This document shows, one piece after another, positions 31,893 through 45,025 of a stretch of DNA of 64,000 nucleotides. Each line of letters begins with the position of its first letter. Positions within the stretch are counted from its first letter, which is position 1. A program made the position numbers and the translations under genes. Source of the stretch: Corynespora cassiicola (Eukaryota; Ascomycota; Dothideomycetes; Pleosporales; Corynesporascaceae); the NCBI GenBank assembly GCA_022059125.1, contig JAEUWY010000008.1:1116001-1180000 (forward strand), written 5' to 3'. The notes below the pieces were generated by a model. The model saw only the letters and a list, made by a program, of their open reading frames with translations. It was not told the origin of the DNA and ran no database searches.

Positions 31893-33301
31893 ATGGGCGC
31901 GACGCTATCAAAGCTGTGGGGCAAGCTCAAGGTGGCCTGGTCGGGCGGCGCCTCTCCAGGCCAGCAGGATCGCAGCAACCCCAAGGAAATCGAAGAAGGC
32001 CTTCCCACTACCAACACTGCTGCGAAACCTCCTACTCCACTGCCTAACATGAGCTCCGTCAAGAAATATGAGATCACCGAGGTATGTGGACCGTCTGTGC
32101 CCGTTTTCCTGGATGCGGCACTTTGGCGGGGTAGCTTCTTCCCCGCTGAGGTCATTGCGCACTTTTTCGCAGTCGTGGCTGTAGAGGCGTCTCGCGATCA
32201 ACGCCGCGGAGCAACCTGTGCTATAATGAGAACAAGCATGCGCTGACGTTTTGCTACTACAACAGCCGTGGATTCGCCTCAATTGCTCCCTCGGCGAGGG
32301 CCCGTTCTGGGAGGACAAGACCAACTCGCTCCGATTCCTCGACGTCGAAAAGCAGGAACTGCACCACGTCGATCTAGCTGCCGGACCCTCGAGCCACAAG
32401 ATCGTCAAGAAGCTTGATATCTCCATCGGCTGCACCGCTGATATCGAAGGCAACGACGAAGAATTCATCTTCGGCGGCAAATACGGCTACGGCGTCTGCA
32501 ACCGCACAACGGGCGAGTACCGCTGGATCAAGAAGGTCTGGTCGGATGAAGAGGTCGCTGCTGGAAAGCCAGACAAGTTCCGTGGCAATGATGGAGCCGT
32601 CGATTCTCAGGGCAGGTTCTGGGTGGGCTTCATGTTTGACCCGCTGGTCACCAACATGAACAGCGAAGGTACGAAACGACACTGGACAGCAGTCACCCTA
32701 CCAAAGACTTACCCATTAAACGATCGCAATACTGACAATAATTCTAGGCGCTGTATTCCGCCTCGACCCAGACCTCACCCTCCACCGCCCCCTCCAAAAC
32801 ATCACCATCCCCAACGGTACCACCTGGAACCAGTCAGACAACACCATGTTCTTCGCCGACAGCCCCTTCAAGACAATCTACAAATTCGACTACGACCCCG
32901 CCACAGGCTCCGTGACCAACAGGCGCCCCTACTTCACCATGCCCGAGGACAACCGGTACGGCGAGGACGCAGTGCCCGACGGCCACTGCCTCGACGAGGA
33001 GGGTTACATGTGGACGGCACTCCACGGCGGCAGCCACGTGCTACGCATCTCGCCCGAGGGCGAGGTCGTGGCCGAGATCAAGGTGCCCACGCTACAGCCC
33101 ACGTGCCCGTGCTTTGTGGGCGAGGATCTGGTCATTACGAGTGCGGGTGGCACGAGCGGCGAGGGTGGGAAGGGCGTTGACGAGTTTGCGGGCAGCGTTT
33201 TCAAGATCAATGTTGGTGTGAGGGGTTTGAAGAGGTTTAGGTTCAAGGGGGGCGAGAAGATTGAGGGGGGCAAGGTTGATGGGAAGGTGGTTGCGGAGTA
33301 G
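31893..33301 (+). CDS. SMP-30/regucalcin-like lactonase with possible N-myristoylated extension
   Basis: Three exons (31893-32081, 32266-32668, 32748-33301) with introns of 184 and 79 bp give 381 residues. The body is an SMP-30/gluconolactonase six-bladed propeller: the metal-binding Glu lies in SLGEGPFWE (about E74), the Asn in IPNGTTWN, an Asp in the FFADS blade, and PDGHCLDEEGYMWTA is the usual late-blade signature. Such enzymes hydrolyse sugar lactones with a divalent metal. Most fungal relatives start at a Met matching M53 here (MSSVKKYEITE, position 32049), giving 329 residues. The in-frame upstream ATG at 31893 adds MGATLSKLWGK, a consensus N-myristoylation sequence, plus a Pro/Asn linker. 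Both starts have reasonable contexts, so two isoforms are possible. The first intron is long for this window. Confidence 0.9.
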
Positions 33302-36300
33302 AGGGTTAGTTAATGCTGCGGTGAGATGCTTCATGGGGAGTGGAATTTGCCAGCTTCCAATTATGAGACGGGTAAGATTGAGAGAGGGAGTTGACTCCGA
33401 ATTTCTCGTATGATCACCCACATCACATTTTGAACTGAGATTGTATGTTTCCTACAGCCCCAACTGGCCTACCTCTTTTAAATTCAAAGGTGAAGTTAAG
33501 ATTGATGATAATCGTTTCAGCTAAATATAGTAGGTTTAGAAGGTTGTTGGAGATGGGAAAGGATCGAAAACGCTGAAGATAACAAATCTCATGATGCTTA
33601 AGACAAATGATTCTAAGGGTGTAGATGTCACCAGGATGTCTATCCCCTGCCTCTTAAAGACATTCCTTATCTTCACTTTTTAACATCAGGGTTTCGTTAG
33701 ATTCAGATTTTGGGCGCTTTGTCGGACAACTTCTCGTGTCTTGGATTCGTTGAATCCACTCCAATTTCTAAAGTGCACGTAGTTTCGCTTGGAAAGATTA
33801 TTCATTCTATATTACTGCATTTTCAAAGCTAAGCAAGGGTTTTCACACTTTTATGGAGCCAAGCTCGTGTTTTCGAATTGATTGGTTTCGGTAGATCGTA
33901 TCAACAACCCGCCGTCCTGGGCCAAAGGCAGCAAGCAAGGCATCAACACGGACAAGCATCTGTCACCATAAAGCAACTCCTTGTACTCGGAACATTAATG
34001 TTCATTATTATATATATGCAACCCTTGTATGGTCCCTTCCAGCTGTGTACTGGTGAAGCGTTGCTTGCTGAAACGCCTGTCTCAACTGATGGCGTCAGAT
34101 AGCGACCTCAGCCATCAAGGTTGAAACCTCAAACATAGGCCAGTGCTCTTTATCTGCATGCCTCATCTCAGGAATACAAACAGGCGCGATTGCATCACAG
34201 ACGAAAATCGTTTCACTTGTTTATAAAATTCATTATTCCGAAAAGAGTTACAATCCTCCGTTATGCAACTCCTTGCTGCGTGAATCAAGGCGTCTCGAAC
34301 ATCCTAGCCTATAGTGCAAAGTGTAAAATCCGTAAGTTATTAAGTGAGGCCGACTGAGTGATAGCGATAAAGTTTTTAATGTGATGAATTAACGCTAGCA
34401 TGACACATGCGAAGAGGATGTGACCAGTATGACACGGACAAAACCCGCGCTCCACATGACGGACACCTAACTCAATAGATCTCATAATTACCATGTAGAT
34501 CTAAAATGCAAAAAAGGTCACGTTGGTTGAGGTACATCCTTGCTATCGCGGCCGACGATTACAAAGCCACAAACAGCCGCCCTAACCACACTCTCCCTCC
34601 GCGGACCAAGAGAGGAAAAAAAAAAACCCCTCAACACCAACTATCACACACCTCATTCACCGCCCTACCCGAGACCCAGTCGTCTACCTCTAACTCCCCG
34701 GTATCCGTCTAGGCACAAACTCCCCAACGCAAACGACCCCACAGCTCCGACCATGTCCGGCCATCCCTGAAGCCTGCACCCCTACTCAGTGCCCATAACG
34801 TGGCCATTCTATGGAGCCAACAACCAGGACCACCCCATCCACACACTACTCCCCTGACCCGTGCCCAAACGCACACCCCATCTCCCCACACCCACATTAC
34901 CGCCCCACACTCACCCGCAGCAACACGCAATACCACGCCATACGGCGCAATTCGCTTCGACCACGCCTTGAATTGACCCGGCATGCTCCCTGCAGCAGCC
35001 TCGTCGATTGTGTTGGATGAGTGCTGGGGGTGACCAGACAGAGAGAGAGAGAGAGAGAGAAGGGGGAGAAGGGAAGGGTGGAACCGAAGAGTGAGTGAGG
35101 ATAGGAGCATCGGACAGCAAGCCTCGCACCATGACAGTCCACCTCACATAATCTTTCCCTGCGCGTCTCACGCAAGAAGCGCGCGTGTACATTTCGCCTT
35201 CTCGATACGGCAGTATAGTACGAGCCAGACATATTGCCCTGCTCGTCAGACTCGGAGAAACTCTCGTATCGCGTGCAGCACACATACATATGCTCACCGG
35301 TCAAAGGCGCTTGCCCTCGACGAAACGAAACGCAACGCAACACACATCAGCGTCTCCTCGCCCCACACACGCCGCCACGGATGCGTGGGTGATGTTCAGG
35401 GCGCCCGCCGCGCCGGATGCGCTGTGATGCGCAGTAGCATCAGCATGTAGAGAATCGCAGGGAAGGGGGGCGGAGGGGCGCTGTTTCTAAGAACTTGCGT
35501 ACGTAGGTCGGGCAATTCCAGTTCCAATAACCGCTGTACATGCACGTACAGCGTGCGGATCCGACGGGCGACGCCGTAGCCACGTGTTGGAGGGGTGAGG
35601 GCGCTGTGCGCAGAGCGGAAAGGCATACAGCGGTTCCCCTTGTGATACATTGCTCGTGCGGTGTGCGCCAATGGAAGGGGGAGGCAATATAACATCCTGA
35701 GTGCGGATCCGGAGGTCATGGGGAGATGAGTATCAAGGAAGGGGGAGGGCCCTGGTATGGTCATGGCAATGGATGTTGTTACTACGTCCACCGCCGCTGT
35801 TTGTTTTATTACCGGTGCATATGTGTATAGTTCCATCTCGCGTTCGGCATCGGGTTCTCTTCTTCGGGAGTAAGTGTCTAGGGAAATTTAGATGCGAACA
35901 AAAAAGAGCTGACTATTTTCGTCTAGAACCGGACCAAAGGCTGTTGTTAGTACTAATACCTCTAAGTGCGATGATGCAGTGTGGGTTCGCTAGCACAGGT
36001 CAGCATCCATGTACATGCGCATGCAGATGTACAACATGGTTGGAGTAGATGGTAGTGTGCAGGGCCATTGGTCTAGAAGTGCTCGACTCGCATACCGGGC
36101 TTCTGGAAGCAGCTCCCAGCCTGTAACCACGCGTATGCTGCGAAGGCGGATGATGATAATAAGCGAGCCTTCCTGCAACCTGGATGTGGGACTCGACATA
36201 GACCTAGGTCTACGGTCTGATTGAGATCAGATGAAATGGGGCTGCGGGAACAGAAGGGAGACGTTGAACCACCCTTCCCCCTGCAACATTTGGGGATATT

Positions 36301-39300
36301 GACTCGTGGTGTGCCGCGGTTCGTGCAATGACACAATGTAAAGGGAAGAAATCTTGAACGAATAGGATTTCAGGCGAGACATCTGCATAACTAAATTCGA
36401 GTCCGTTGTTGAGGCTTCGTGTTCGTAATGTCACGCCACCGTAATCAGAGGACGTGAAGATTTTGCAGCCATCCGAAAAAACCAAAGGGTAGGTGCAGTT
36501 TTCTCTTGTAGCGAGCCATGTTATTTCAAATTATTTGAATGGCTACCAGAGCAGGCTAGGATCTAAGCCTACGTTCGGTAGATGCCCAGACTTCGCGTTC
36601 GCGTTGGATAATCTCAACGTCGCCTTCGAACATACGCCTCGCCCTGATCATTGACCCAATCTTTAGCTTGAGGAGCCTGGATCATGTGACTTATAGAGCA
36701 TGCGCGTAAATGACAAGGCGGACATGTGTGCGGATCCGATCGCTGTTGCATGCTCACTTTAACGCTACGATGATGTGTGAAGCAAGAGCGGCTTGACTGT
36801 GCCTCAGCCGGCAACGAGTCAGTATTCCAACTACGCTGGAGGCTTGGCCAGGAAATATGAGGCGAGCGCTTAACTACGCCGCCGCTAGAAACGACGTAGG
36901 TGAGGAGATCATAATAGAACTCACAAGGAAACGTTCTGCTCGCGTGGTTATGGCTTCAAAGCAAGGGGTGCTGTAGCATTGCAACTAGTCATTAGGAATT
37001 ACTTGAAGCGGTATTATGCTCGTGAATGGAGCCGCCCTTGGTCGGTGATCGATACTGCTATACAACGATTGAACTTGGGTATCGCACGTGGTGATCAGCT
37101 CGTGGCGTGGTGTACGCAGGCGTGTACAGGATCGACTGTGCCATGTCAGCGTCGGGATGGGTATACTAGCGATGAAGATGGACAATCTCGCTTCGAGTTG
37201 CATGTGTAAGGGGTATGCAAGGCAGCAGCTGACGGACATTAGAAGGCAAGACGTAGTGACTGAAGGAAGATAGGTTACCTAGATCAGCTGTAGCGTCAAA
37301 ATTATTGCTGCCTTCAATCAACCACATCGCGCCTGAACCCCCTTGCTGGATATCATGCTCCCTCGAAAGAGAATCCCATATGGAACCCATCACCGAAGAT
37401 ATCAGCCAGATCTCTCCAGTTTTCCAATTGTGCTGACGTTGATCACACATACATTTCACCATCGGCTTCTGCAATGAGTGCCGGCTGCGATAGCTATCAG
37501 GTCCCGGCAGAGCGGGTCGTCTGTTCGGCTTCGATCGCCGAAGGAAACGTGGCACAGCAATGCACGTATGTATCTAGCTGAAGATTGGTTGGAACCGTGG
37601 AGGCGAGCCCTGGCTGATCGGTGTGAAGAGCGTGGGATGGATGTACGTGGTAATTAGGATCTATGTAAGATAGCTAGCGTTTGATACGACATTCGTGGAC
37701 GATATGGCCGTCCCGTGGGTCGTCCACACTAACCTTGGAAGTCGCACTATGATATGGACTCGTCAGAATAACGTCATCTGATGATGCACCTAACTGCCGT
37801 AATGAAGGAGATGGAAAGGGAAGCGAATTCTGCAGTGAACTTAGATTTTCCAGCAACAACGGTAGTAGCGGAAGTGGGGAGGGGTCGGGGCAGGGTGACA
37901 GTAATCGTGCCTACAATTTCATCTCGATCACTTCTAACAACACCCAAGCTAGATGTTTAGCACATCGCCCCTTTCTTCCAATTCACCGGTAAAACACCTA
38001 AATGACTGCCATGGATGGCTCTTCTGGTGTTGCTCGGTGTTATTGACCGATACTTTAAGGGATGATACTCCCAAACTGCATACAGAGATGTCAAGTATCC
38101 TGGCATGTTTTCGCGGGCCCGTCTGATTATAGGGACTTCTTTTCGGTTTCGAGAAAGGATAGCGACAAGGGCCTTGGGTTGGTGAGACATCCCGAAGTTA
38201 ACCGCAATGTATCCTGGTCAGAGGACATGGTGAAAATTTCTTGCGCCGTCAATTCCGGACAGCCCAATGGGTTCGGTCGATTCCTGAAGTCTGATATTTA
38301 CCGATTCGTACATTGAGATGTGTCCATTCTGCGTTAGCTTATGAGACACCGTAAACGGGGAGCAGGCGGGGCCCATCCTATTCGCCCATTCTAAGAAGCG
38401 CATGTAATCGCGAAAACCCATGGCCGGGGCAGCACACCCTGTAGTACGGAGTTCACCGCATGTCCCGCCCCTGAAGCGACAAATGGCGTGAGCGTGAACA
38501 TGTCCCTACAGGAATTTGCCGTGGCGTCAAGACGCCTGGGCTTGGTGTTGCGGGCCCAGCTCGGTCAAATCTCATTAGAGTTGTGTGCCTCTTCTTGCAG
38601 ATAGCTTCACATTTGTCTAGGTTCGGCGAAATACTTCCTGGAAAACGGTCTGCAAAACTCCGATAAGGCGGTGCGTCCACGCGGACGCTAGCCCAATCAT
38701 CGCTGTAGCGTGGATATCATGTGGAGGTTGATTTGCAACAGTATTTCAGTGGATCCCATCTCATGCATACGACCGAAGGTTTATGTCGCAGATGTACATC
38801 TTTTTCATCTTGTCGAGAAGATCGAAACACTTCAACTCCCATCGCGTGTTCAAAAGCTTTGAATGCCATAGGAGAATACAGCAAACCTTGACTCGCGGCC
38901 TCGGCGACCCCTCGGCACGCCTTCGGTGTATCGTTATGATGCCCAGGGAGAACATCCGCACCAAACAGGGTAGTCCCTCAAACCGCGGAGAGATTGTCCG
39001 CTCCAACCAGGGGTGCCCTACCACCGATTGCCCTTCCCGCAGCGAGGGGTTGTACAAGAACAAGTCACGGAATTTCTGTATCGCATAGTTATGCAATTAC
39101 TGAGTAATATATACACCGGAGAACAAGCCCCGGGATCAGCGGCCTAGACTCGATAGGCTAGACAGCACGTGCTTTGACGTTCGTCATAGGTATTGCGTGC
39201 TTTAGCGAAAGAGAGCTTCCTTGATATGAGAAGAGTGCTGGGACGAAGGACAGACAATTGTCATTGGAGTGCCCGCAGAGACGAAGTAAGCATTGGACAT

Positions 39301-39727
39301 GCAAGCCTCCATGCGCACGAACGAATAGCATCCTGGGTTGGGACGAAGGCAATGTGACGGATTTTCGCTCCAATGCTTGGTGGACGGAATTTGTGAGGGG
39401 CTCTATAAGTGTCAGTTTCACTGATTATCTGATGATTGTAGTGGCATAGTTGGTTGGGCTTGATTTGACATCGCGCCAGCCGTTCCGACGCGGAGCAACG
39501 TGGCCGTGCTTGGAAAAGGTAGGTACGAGTAACCCGCCCCGCGTGATCTATGAAAAAGAGTTGATTCGAAGCGCCGTGGAAAAATTCACGCAGGGCCCGG
39601 ACTACGGCTGTTGGTTCCGACAAGGATAAGAGAGTCCGAGTACATATCCATCTCTTCATTCAGTATGCTTATAACCCCAGGTAGAATAGCTCCCTGTCGA
39701 TAGAGAGCAAAGAATTCAAAGAGCCAC
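33302..39727. other. Long gene-free region, left part
   Basis: In 6.4 kb I find no gene I can support. Open frames are below about 150 codons and overlap on both strands with no motif. A (GA)n tract lies at 35041-35060. Base composition is mixed and I see no intact transposon, terminal repeat or RNA gene. Confidence 0.5.
35041..35060. repeat. (GA)n microsatellite
   Basis: Ten uninterrupted GA units are followed by a purine-rich stretch. It is in the gene-free region. Confidence 0.9.
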
Positions 39728-40507
39728 ATGCGAGTGAGCAGTGTATCCCAGTGCGAAGAGAGAGCTGCTATAACAAGCATTATCGAGAGCCAGGAAGCCC
39801 GTGTTAAGATCTGGTCCCGTCTGGCGAGGAAGTTGCCGGGAGTGCTGGCTTATAACAGCAGCGCTATAGAAGCTCCCGAAGGACTGGAATGCGCAGAGAG
39901 GGTACGAGTCGCAGGTGCATGTTGGTATTTCCTCATTCTACACGGCCGCCACGCCGAATGGGTTACATTTTGGCGACAATCGCTTGGGGCTCGCTTGGGC
40001 CGTGAGGTCCACTTGAGACAATATTCAGGAACCATGCCTCGGAAGGAGTATGTCTGTGACTCGAATGGTTCTGGGTGTCAAATTCGGACTCGAGAGCGGT
40101 CAAATCCGGGAAACTCGGGATATTTAGCCCCGAAGCGTGCGAATAGTAACATGAAGGTGCTGCTGTTAGTTTGTTATGTTGAGGGCGGTCTCTTGGCGCG
40201 GGTGTTTAAAGCGTCTATCGCGCGAGTTCTCTGGGAAATGGACGCGCACTTGTTTTCAGACGAAAATCGTGCCAGTGAATGCAAGCAACTATGTAGGCAG
40301 GTAAGCAATAGTACCGGGTCTGTTTGCTGGACAGAGAACCTCGCGGCATGGTGGCTGCAACCCAGGAAACAGCGACCGAATGGCCTGCGTTGGATCTGCG
40401 ATGGGTCGGGATGCTGCATCAAAGCATATAAGAAGCGGAGCAACGCCGGCATGAAGAAGCTGACACATGACGATGAGAAACTGATGGACGAGGTCAGGCA
40501 CGCATGA
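39728..40507 (+). CDS. Candidate orphan protein with an internal Cys repeat, 259 aa
   Basis: This frame of 259 codons is unusually long for DNA of about 50% GC. It has an internal repeat: residues 108-128 (YVCD, two residues, GSGC, QIR...RSNPG) and 222-241 (WICD, GSGC, CIK...KRSNAG). The copies agree in 12 or so positions, but the codons differ largely at third positions (TGTGAC against TGCGAT, GGTTCTGGGTGT against GGGTCGGGATGC), as expected for an old repeat kept by protein-level selection. A hydrophobic segment (VLLLVCY) lies at 144-150. The stop overlaps the start of a second small Cys-rich frame (40504-40593: CRSRDC...CELCLSC), so a downstream exon is possible. I recognise no family, and chance is not excluded. 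Confidence 0.35.
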   Translation: MRVSSVSQCEERAAITSIIESQEARVKIWSRLARKLPGVLAYNSSAIEAPEGLECAERVRVAGACWYFLILHGRHAEWVTFWRQSLGARLGREVHLRQYSGTMPRKEYVCDSNGSGCQIRTRERSNPGNSGYLAPKRANSNMKVLLLVCYVEGGLLARVFKASIARVLWEMDAHLFSDENRASECKQLCRQVSNSTGSVCWTENLAAWWLQPRKQRPNGLRWICDGSGCCIKAYKKRSNAGMKKLTHDDEKLMDEVRHA

Positions 40508-42591
40508 AGAGGATATGTCGGTCGCGTGATTGCGAGCCACGGTATTGTGAATTGTGCTTAAGTTGCACTGTCGAAGTGAGTAGCGCGCAATGAACCTAGG
40601 TAGAGTCTGAATAGGCATTCTTCTGGAAGGCCCAAAGGCCACGCGATTGATAGGATTTGAGCGTGGATCGCGTTCGTGTTCGCGTTGGGCCGGTGGGCAG
40701 CGAGCCGACCCTCAACTGTCGTGCCCTCGCACGCGGGTAAATCGCCTTCTCGTGCGGCGCGCTTCCCCAAGGAAATTGAAATTTAGGAGAAGAGCTCCGG
40801 CCAATTAGATGATGTCAAATGTGTGAATTAGCGGCGGCGCATTGATCGTGCGCTGTAATTTTACAGCGCTGCCGCAAACTAGAAGTAATCGGCTATGCAC
40901 TCGGACATGTATCATTCAGTGCTAGGCCTGGGTTGGTGCTTGTATCCGATTTTCAACAGTGTCGTGTAGCATATCCTGGACACATCAGATAGGCCATTGG
41001 TAGGGAAAGTGTGCATCTTCAAATGACTTGCAACAGGGCCAGGGCTAGGGACGGTGAGGCTGCCAGACTTGTGCTCGCCCGTCGATCTCGGGCGCCACAT
41101 GGCAAGGTACGTAAAAGGACGCCATGGACGGTTGGGCATCCCGTGGAGGTGCCCAACGCGCGATGAACATAGCAGGACCTGCAACAGGCAGCGCGAGATA
41201 CCCGGCTGCTCCCTAGGGCGGTTCGTATCGGGCAAGCGTGACGCTGAGAATATGCGACACAGTTTCGAGGCAGCAATGCCCGTTGAATAGGAAAGGTGAC
41301 CGACCAGAGGCAGCTACCCTGCTTCCATAATTCCCTGTGGCTCGGTGGATCAGCAACCTGGCGTCGTGACTAAGGTCGCAAGCACCTAGCTACTCGTACA
41401 AAGCGAGTCCCCCTTGGTTGCAGCGATAGTCAGGTCTGAAAAAAAGGAGGGCGGAGCTAGCGATGGCGACGGTTTGCGGTCGCGTTCGAAAACTTGCGCC
41501 TGACTCCGGTGTGAGGGGCAGCTGGACTGAGCGTCGGCTAAGTGCCGATATGGTCATGTAATACCGAAGCGACCTGGTCCCTGAGGAGACGCCATGACAA
41601 TGTCAAGGAGAGCTTGTGCCGTTACACAAAATAGCCAAGGCGCGGGGCAGTGGCGGCAGTCGGGCAGGCATTGAGGGCACCCAAAGCCAAGGCCGCAGGC
41701 AGGGCGATTTGCAACTGCCGGCGATTGAAGAAAGATGGCGTGGTGACTCGTGCGGCGCCCCTGACTGGGCTGCGAGAAGGAAAAAGAAAAGAAAAGGGTG
41801 GGAGGCACGAAGGATACCAGGCGGGAGTCACAATGACGACGTGGGACCTGAGTCGCGGGGGGGAGGGGGGCGGGATTTGGCGCCATTGCATCTGGCTCGG
41901 ATCAAGATGAATCAGGCTGGGCCATGATGGGTGGTGATGGATCAGAGTGGGGAGGAGACGTCGTCGGCGAGCTTCCGCTGGACTGGGACGAGAGGGTTAG
42001 GAGAGGGCAGTGTCTCCTGAATAATTTCCCTGGCTGGGGGCCACAAGGAATACCGACAGTCTGGGCCGGGAAACAGGTGGAGGAGCTTCTGGTTCTAGTT
42101 ATAGCGCGGAATCTTCGATGACCAGCTTTGAAACGGCCAACCGATCAGCCCGAGGCCAGCGTTGGCGCCGCAGTGACCATGGCCCCGGATGCGAACTATG
42201 ACGGTTCGAGCGACGGCCCCTGGCCATGGCGTTTGCCGGCGCCTCGTGGGGACTCGTGAGGTGACGAGCTGCCACGGCGGCGACGCCACCCGCGGGCAGG
42301 TCGGAGCGAGCAGTGGGCGTCAGCACGGCGAGTCTTTTGGACGGGTGGAGGGGTGGGTGGGGGGAGGGCACATGTGCGCGAGCGGCAGGCGTGGGTGTGG
42401 GTGGGTGAGGTGGAGAAGGCGAGGAGCCCGTAGGCGAGCAAAGGGAGGGAGGGAGGAAGAGGGAAGGAAACGCGCCTGCCACCTGCATTGCCTCGCGGCT
42501 TCCTCGCAGCCACGGGCGCTGCGGGGCACCTTCCGATGCTGGCCGGTCCGCAGCTCAACTGCCAGCAGGCGGCAGGCGCTGGGCAGAGCAC

Positions 42592-42618
42592 CGCGACTGC
42601 GACTGCGACTGCGACTGC
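42592..42618. repeat. (GCGACT)n tandem repeat
   Basis: Four and a half hexamer units are perfect. The tract is in the GC-rich upstream flank of the bZIP gene. Confidence 0.85.
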
Positions 42619-43193
42619 CAGATATCAAGCGGTCGTCGCCTTGCCGCCGCCTGGCCGTCGTCTGGCCGACGCGTCTGGTGACGACGCCACGGGCAATGGC
42701 ACTGGACGGCCCTGGACGGCCCTGGCCATGGTCCTCAACGACACTGGAACAGCTCTGGACAGATTCGAGGGCGGATGCATTAGGCGCTGGCGCCACGGAA
42801 CGTGGACTCAGGAAGGAAGAGGGCTGCGGCGGAGATCTCGCATCTATCCACGCATCCACGCAGCACGCAGCGCGCATCCCAAGGCATCCCAAGGCCTGCC
42901 CGTCTGGCCGGCGGGCCCTCGCCAGCCCCGCGGCGATGCTCCGTCCAGCGCGGAAGCTTCTACGACCATGTACTATGTAGGTACGGTACCGCTGGCCAAG
43001 GTGAGGCGGACGGGCGGCCGGTGGCAGAGGCAGCGTCAGCCGTGGCAGCCGTAGCAGCGTGGCAGCGTGCACAACGGGAGGGGAGGGGAAGGGGACAGGA
43101 CATGCGCATCATCAATCAGGCTTGTGCAGGCCGGGCACGCCCTAGCTGGCGCTGTACCACCCCCACGGTGCGACGACTCCCACTCGACCCAGC

Positions 43194-43246
43194 CAGCGAG
43201 CAGCCAGCAGCCAGCAGCAGCCAGCAGCAGCCAGCAGCAGCCAGCG
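43194..43246. repeat. (CCAGCAGCAG)n tandem repeat
   Basis: Units of CCAGCAG and CCAGCAGCAG are tandemly repeated over about 50 bp, in non-coding sequence. Confidence 0.85.
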
Positions 43247-45025
43247 AGTCCGAGGGCGTCAAGTCAGGCTCTCGCGGCGGCGCAGCGGTGAGTGAGTGGG
43301 TGGGTGACTAGGCAGGCGGGCGGGCGGGCGAGCCAGCGAGGGGGATTAGGAGCAACTGCACCACCATGCACACCACACCACCCAACACAGCACCGCTCTG
43401 CCCCCCACGATGAATCGCCCTGCGAGCGACTCGTCGGCGCTGTCGTTGGTGCCCGATGGTCAGCCATGGCGACCATGGCGACACTGGCAACACTGGCGAC
43501 GGCGACCACCACGGCCACCACCACGGCGAGCAACGGACTCGACGGCGACAACAAACGGCGCATCCAGAGTTTGCAGAGGGCGCGCTCGGGGCCCCCAGCG
43601 CCAGCCAAAGCCAGTTCAGTCGGACATTTGTTCGGCGCATGCAGTCATTTCTCAGGGCGGCACGCTCCCGACCGAGAGGAACCTTTCACGCGTGCTGACT
43701 GTTCATGAGACTCGTCTTGCACATCACACCTCCGCCGTGCTGCGGACTGCCCCGCCCTTCCAAACCGACCAGGACCAGCCTGCCAGCACCGCGGCCAGGG
43801 CCAGCATGCGAGGTGGCCATCTAGCCGTCATCGAGCGCGCCATGCAGCCAGGTGTGCAGCGGTGCAGCGGTGCAGCCATCGCACGCTTTCTTGGAGGCGA
43901 GCCAGGGTGCCTCCTCTGGGCCCCCATGTCGCCGCCTGCGTCTGGCGCGCTGGGAGCGCACAGAGGCCTCCGCCTGCCCGTCGTGGGTGAGTTGAGGCTG
44001 TCGCACGCTCGTCAGGGCGAGAGCGAGAGGGAAAAGGAAGGCCGTGTAGTGTATGCCCTGTGGTAGAGGACCGGCGCCGTAGACACTGTCGACGCTGTCG
44101 ATGCCGTGGACGCTGCGTGCAAAGAGACGGCCGCCCGGGCATGAGTTATTCCCACCCCGCCTGCGTGCGGCCTGCTACGCTGCTACCTGTCTGGCTGCCA
44201 CCAGCAGCAGCAACAGCAGCTCCACCACCACCATAACAATCACCACCGCGCCGCGCCCGCCGCCCTCCCCGTCGCACCATGCGCTTGCGTCGCCCTCACC
44301 ACGCCGCCAGCTCGTGGCGCCCGCCCACTACGCCTGGCGCGCTGCTGGCTGTCGCCCGTCGCTGGCTTCTGGCCGACCTGCCTCTGCCGTGGGCACTGGC
44401 CGCCGGGCGCTGGGCGCGACCAGGGAGGGCCTCCCGTCTTCCGCGCATGCCTGTTCCTCAGCCTGCAGTAGCGCCGACGTCTTGCGTCGCCCGTGCCAGC
44501 ACATCCCAGTCGGCCTTGTCGACGAGGGTTCCGCCTAGCCCGTCTAAAAAGCCGCCGACAGGGAGCATGATGTACGTTTGTGCCTTTGCTGCTTTCTGGC
44601 GGATGGGACGCGCAGGGGCCGTGCCCACCATGCATCGTTATAATGATTTGCTGTGCGGACAGAGGCTGATCCTTCCTACCAGCTTCACCGCACATTTCTT
44701 ATATCACTGCGGCCCTTGCTCGCTGTCGAATGGTCACGGGCCCAATATACCCTCTGCTCCTCACCTCGGACCTCTTACCTTTTGTCTCGTACCTACCTCA
44801 CTCTCCAATTCCCACCTTGCTCTCGTCCATCTCGTCCACGCCATGGTCCTTGGCCTCTCCACCATCTAAACAACAATCAGCACTACCGTACTCGCTTGAC
44901 CGTCTCGACCGCCTTGGTTGCCGTCCTGCCTTGCATCACATTGCTGCCCTCGATACTGCACCTCCTACATCTCCACCCAAGCCGATCCAGGGTGTTGTCC
45001 GCAGCGACAACCCCGATTCAACTAG

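Larger units (their letters stand above)
40508..45025. other. GC-rich upstream flank of the bZIP gene
   Basis: This 4.5 kb is GC-rich, especially 41.4-44.5 kb. Several overlapping frames of 180-263 codons occur there on both strands. They are Arg/Pro/Ala/Gly-rich, unrecognisable and mutually antisense, as expected when GC richness removes stops. Simple repeats lie at 42592-42618 and 43194-43246. The last 300 bp is CT-rich, like a fungal 5' leader. Confidence 0.5.

Noticed and set aside
34897..35836. Overlapping frames of 120-148 codons on both strands around the GA repeat
   Set aside because: They are low-complexity, antisense to each other, and lack any family signature.
42189..43072. Overlapping frames of 188-263 codons on both strands
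   Set aside because: Arg/Ala/Pro/Gly-rich shadows of GC-rich repeat DNA, mutually antisense, no motif, no start context or homology I recognise.
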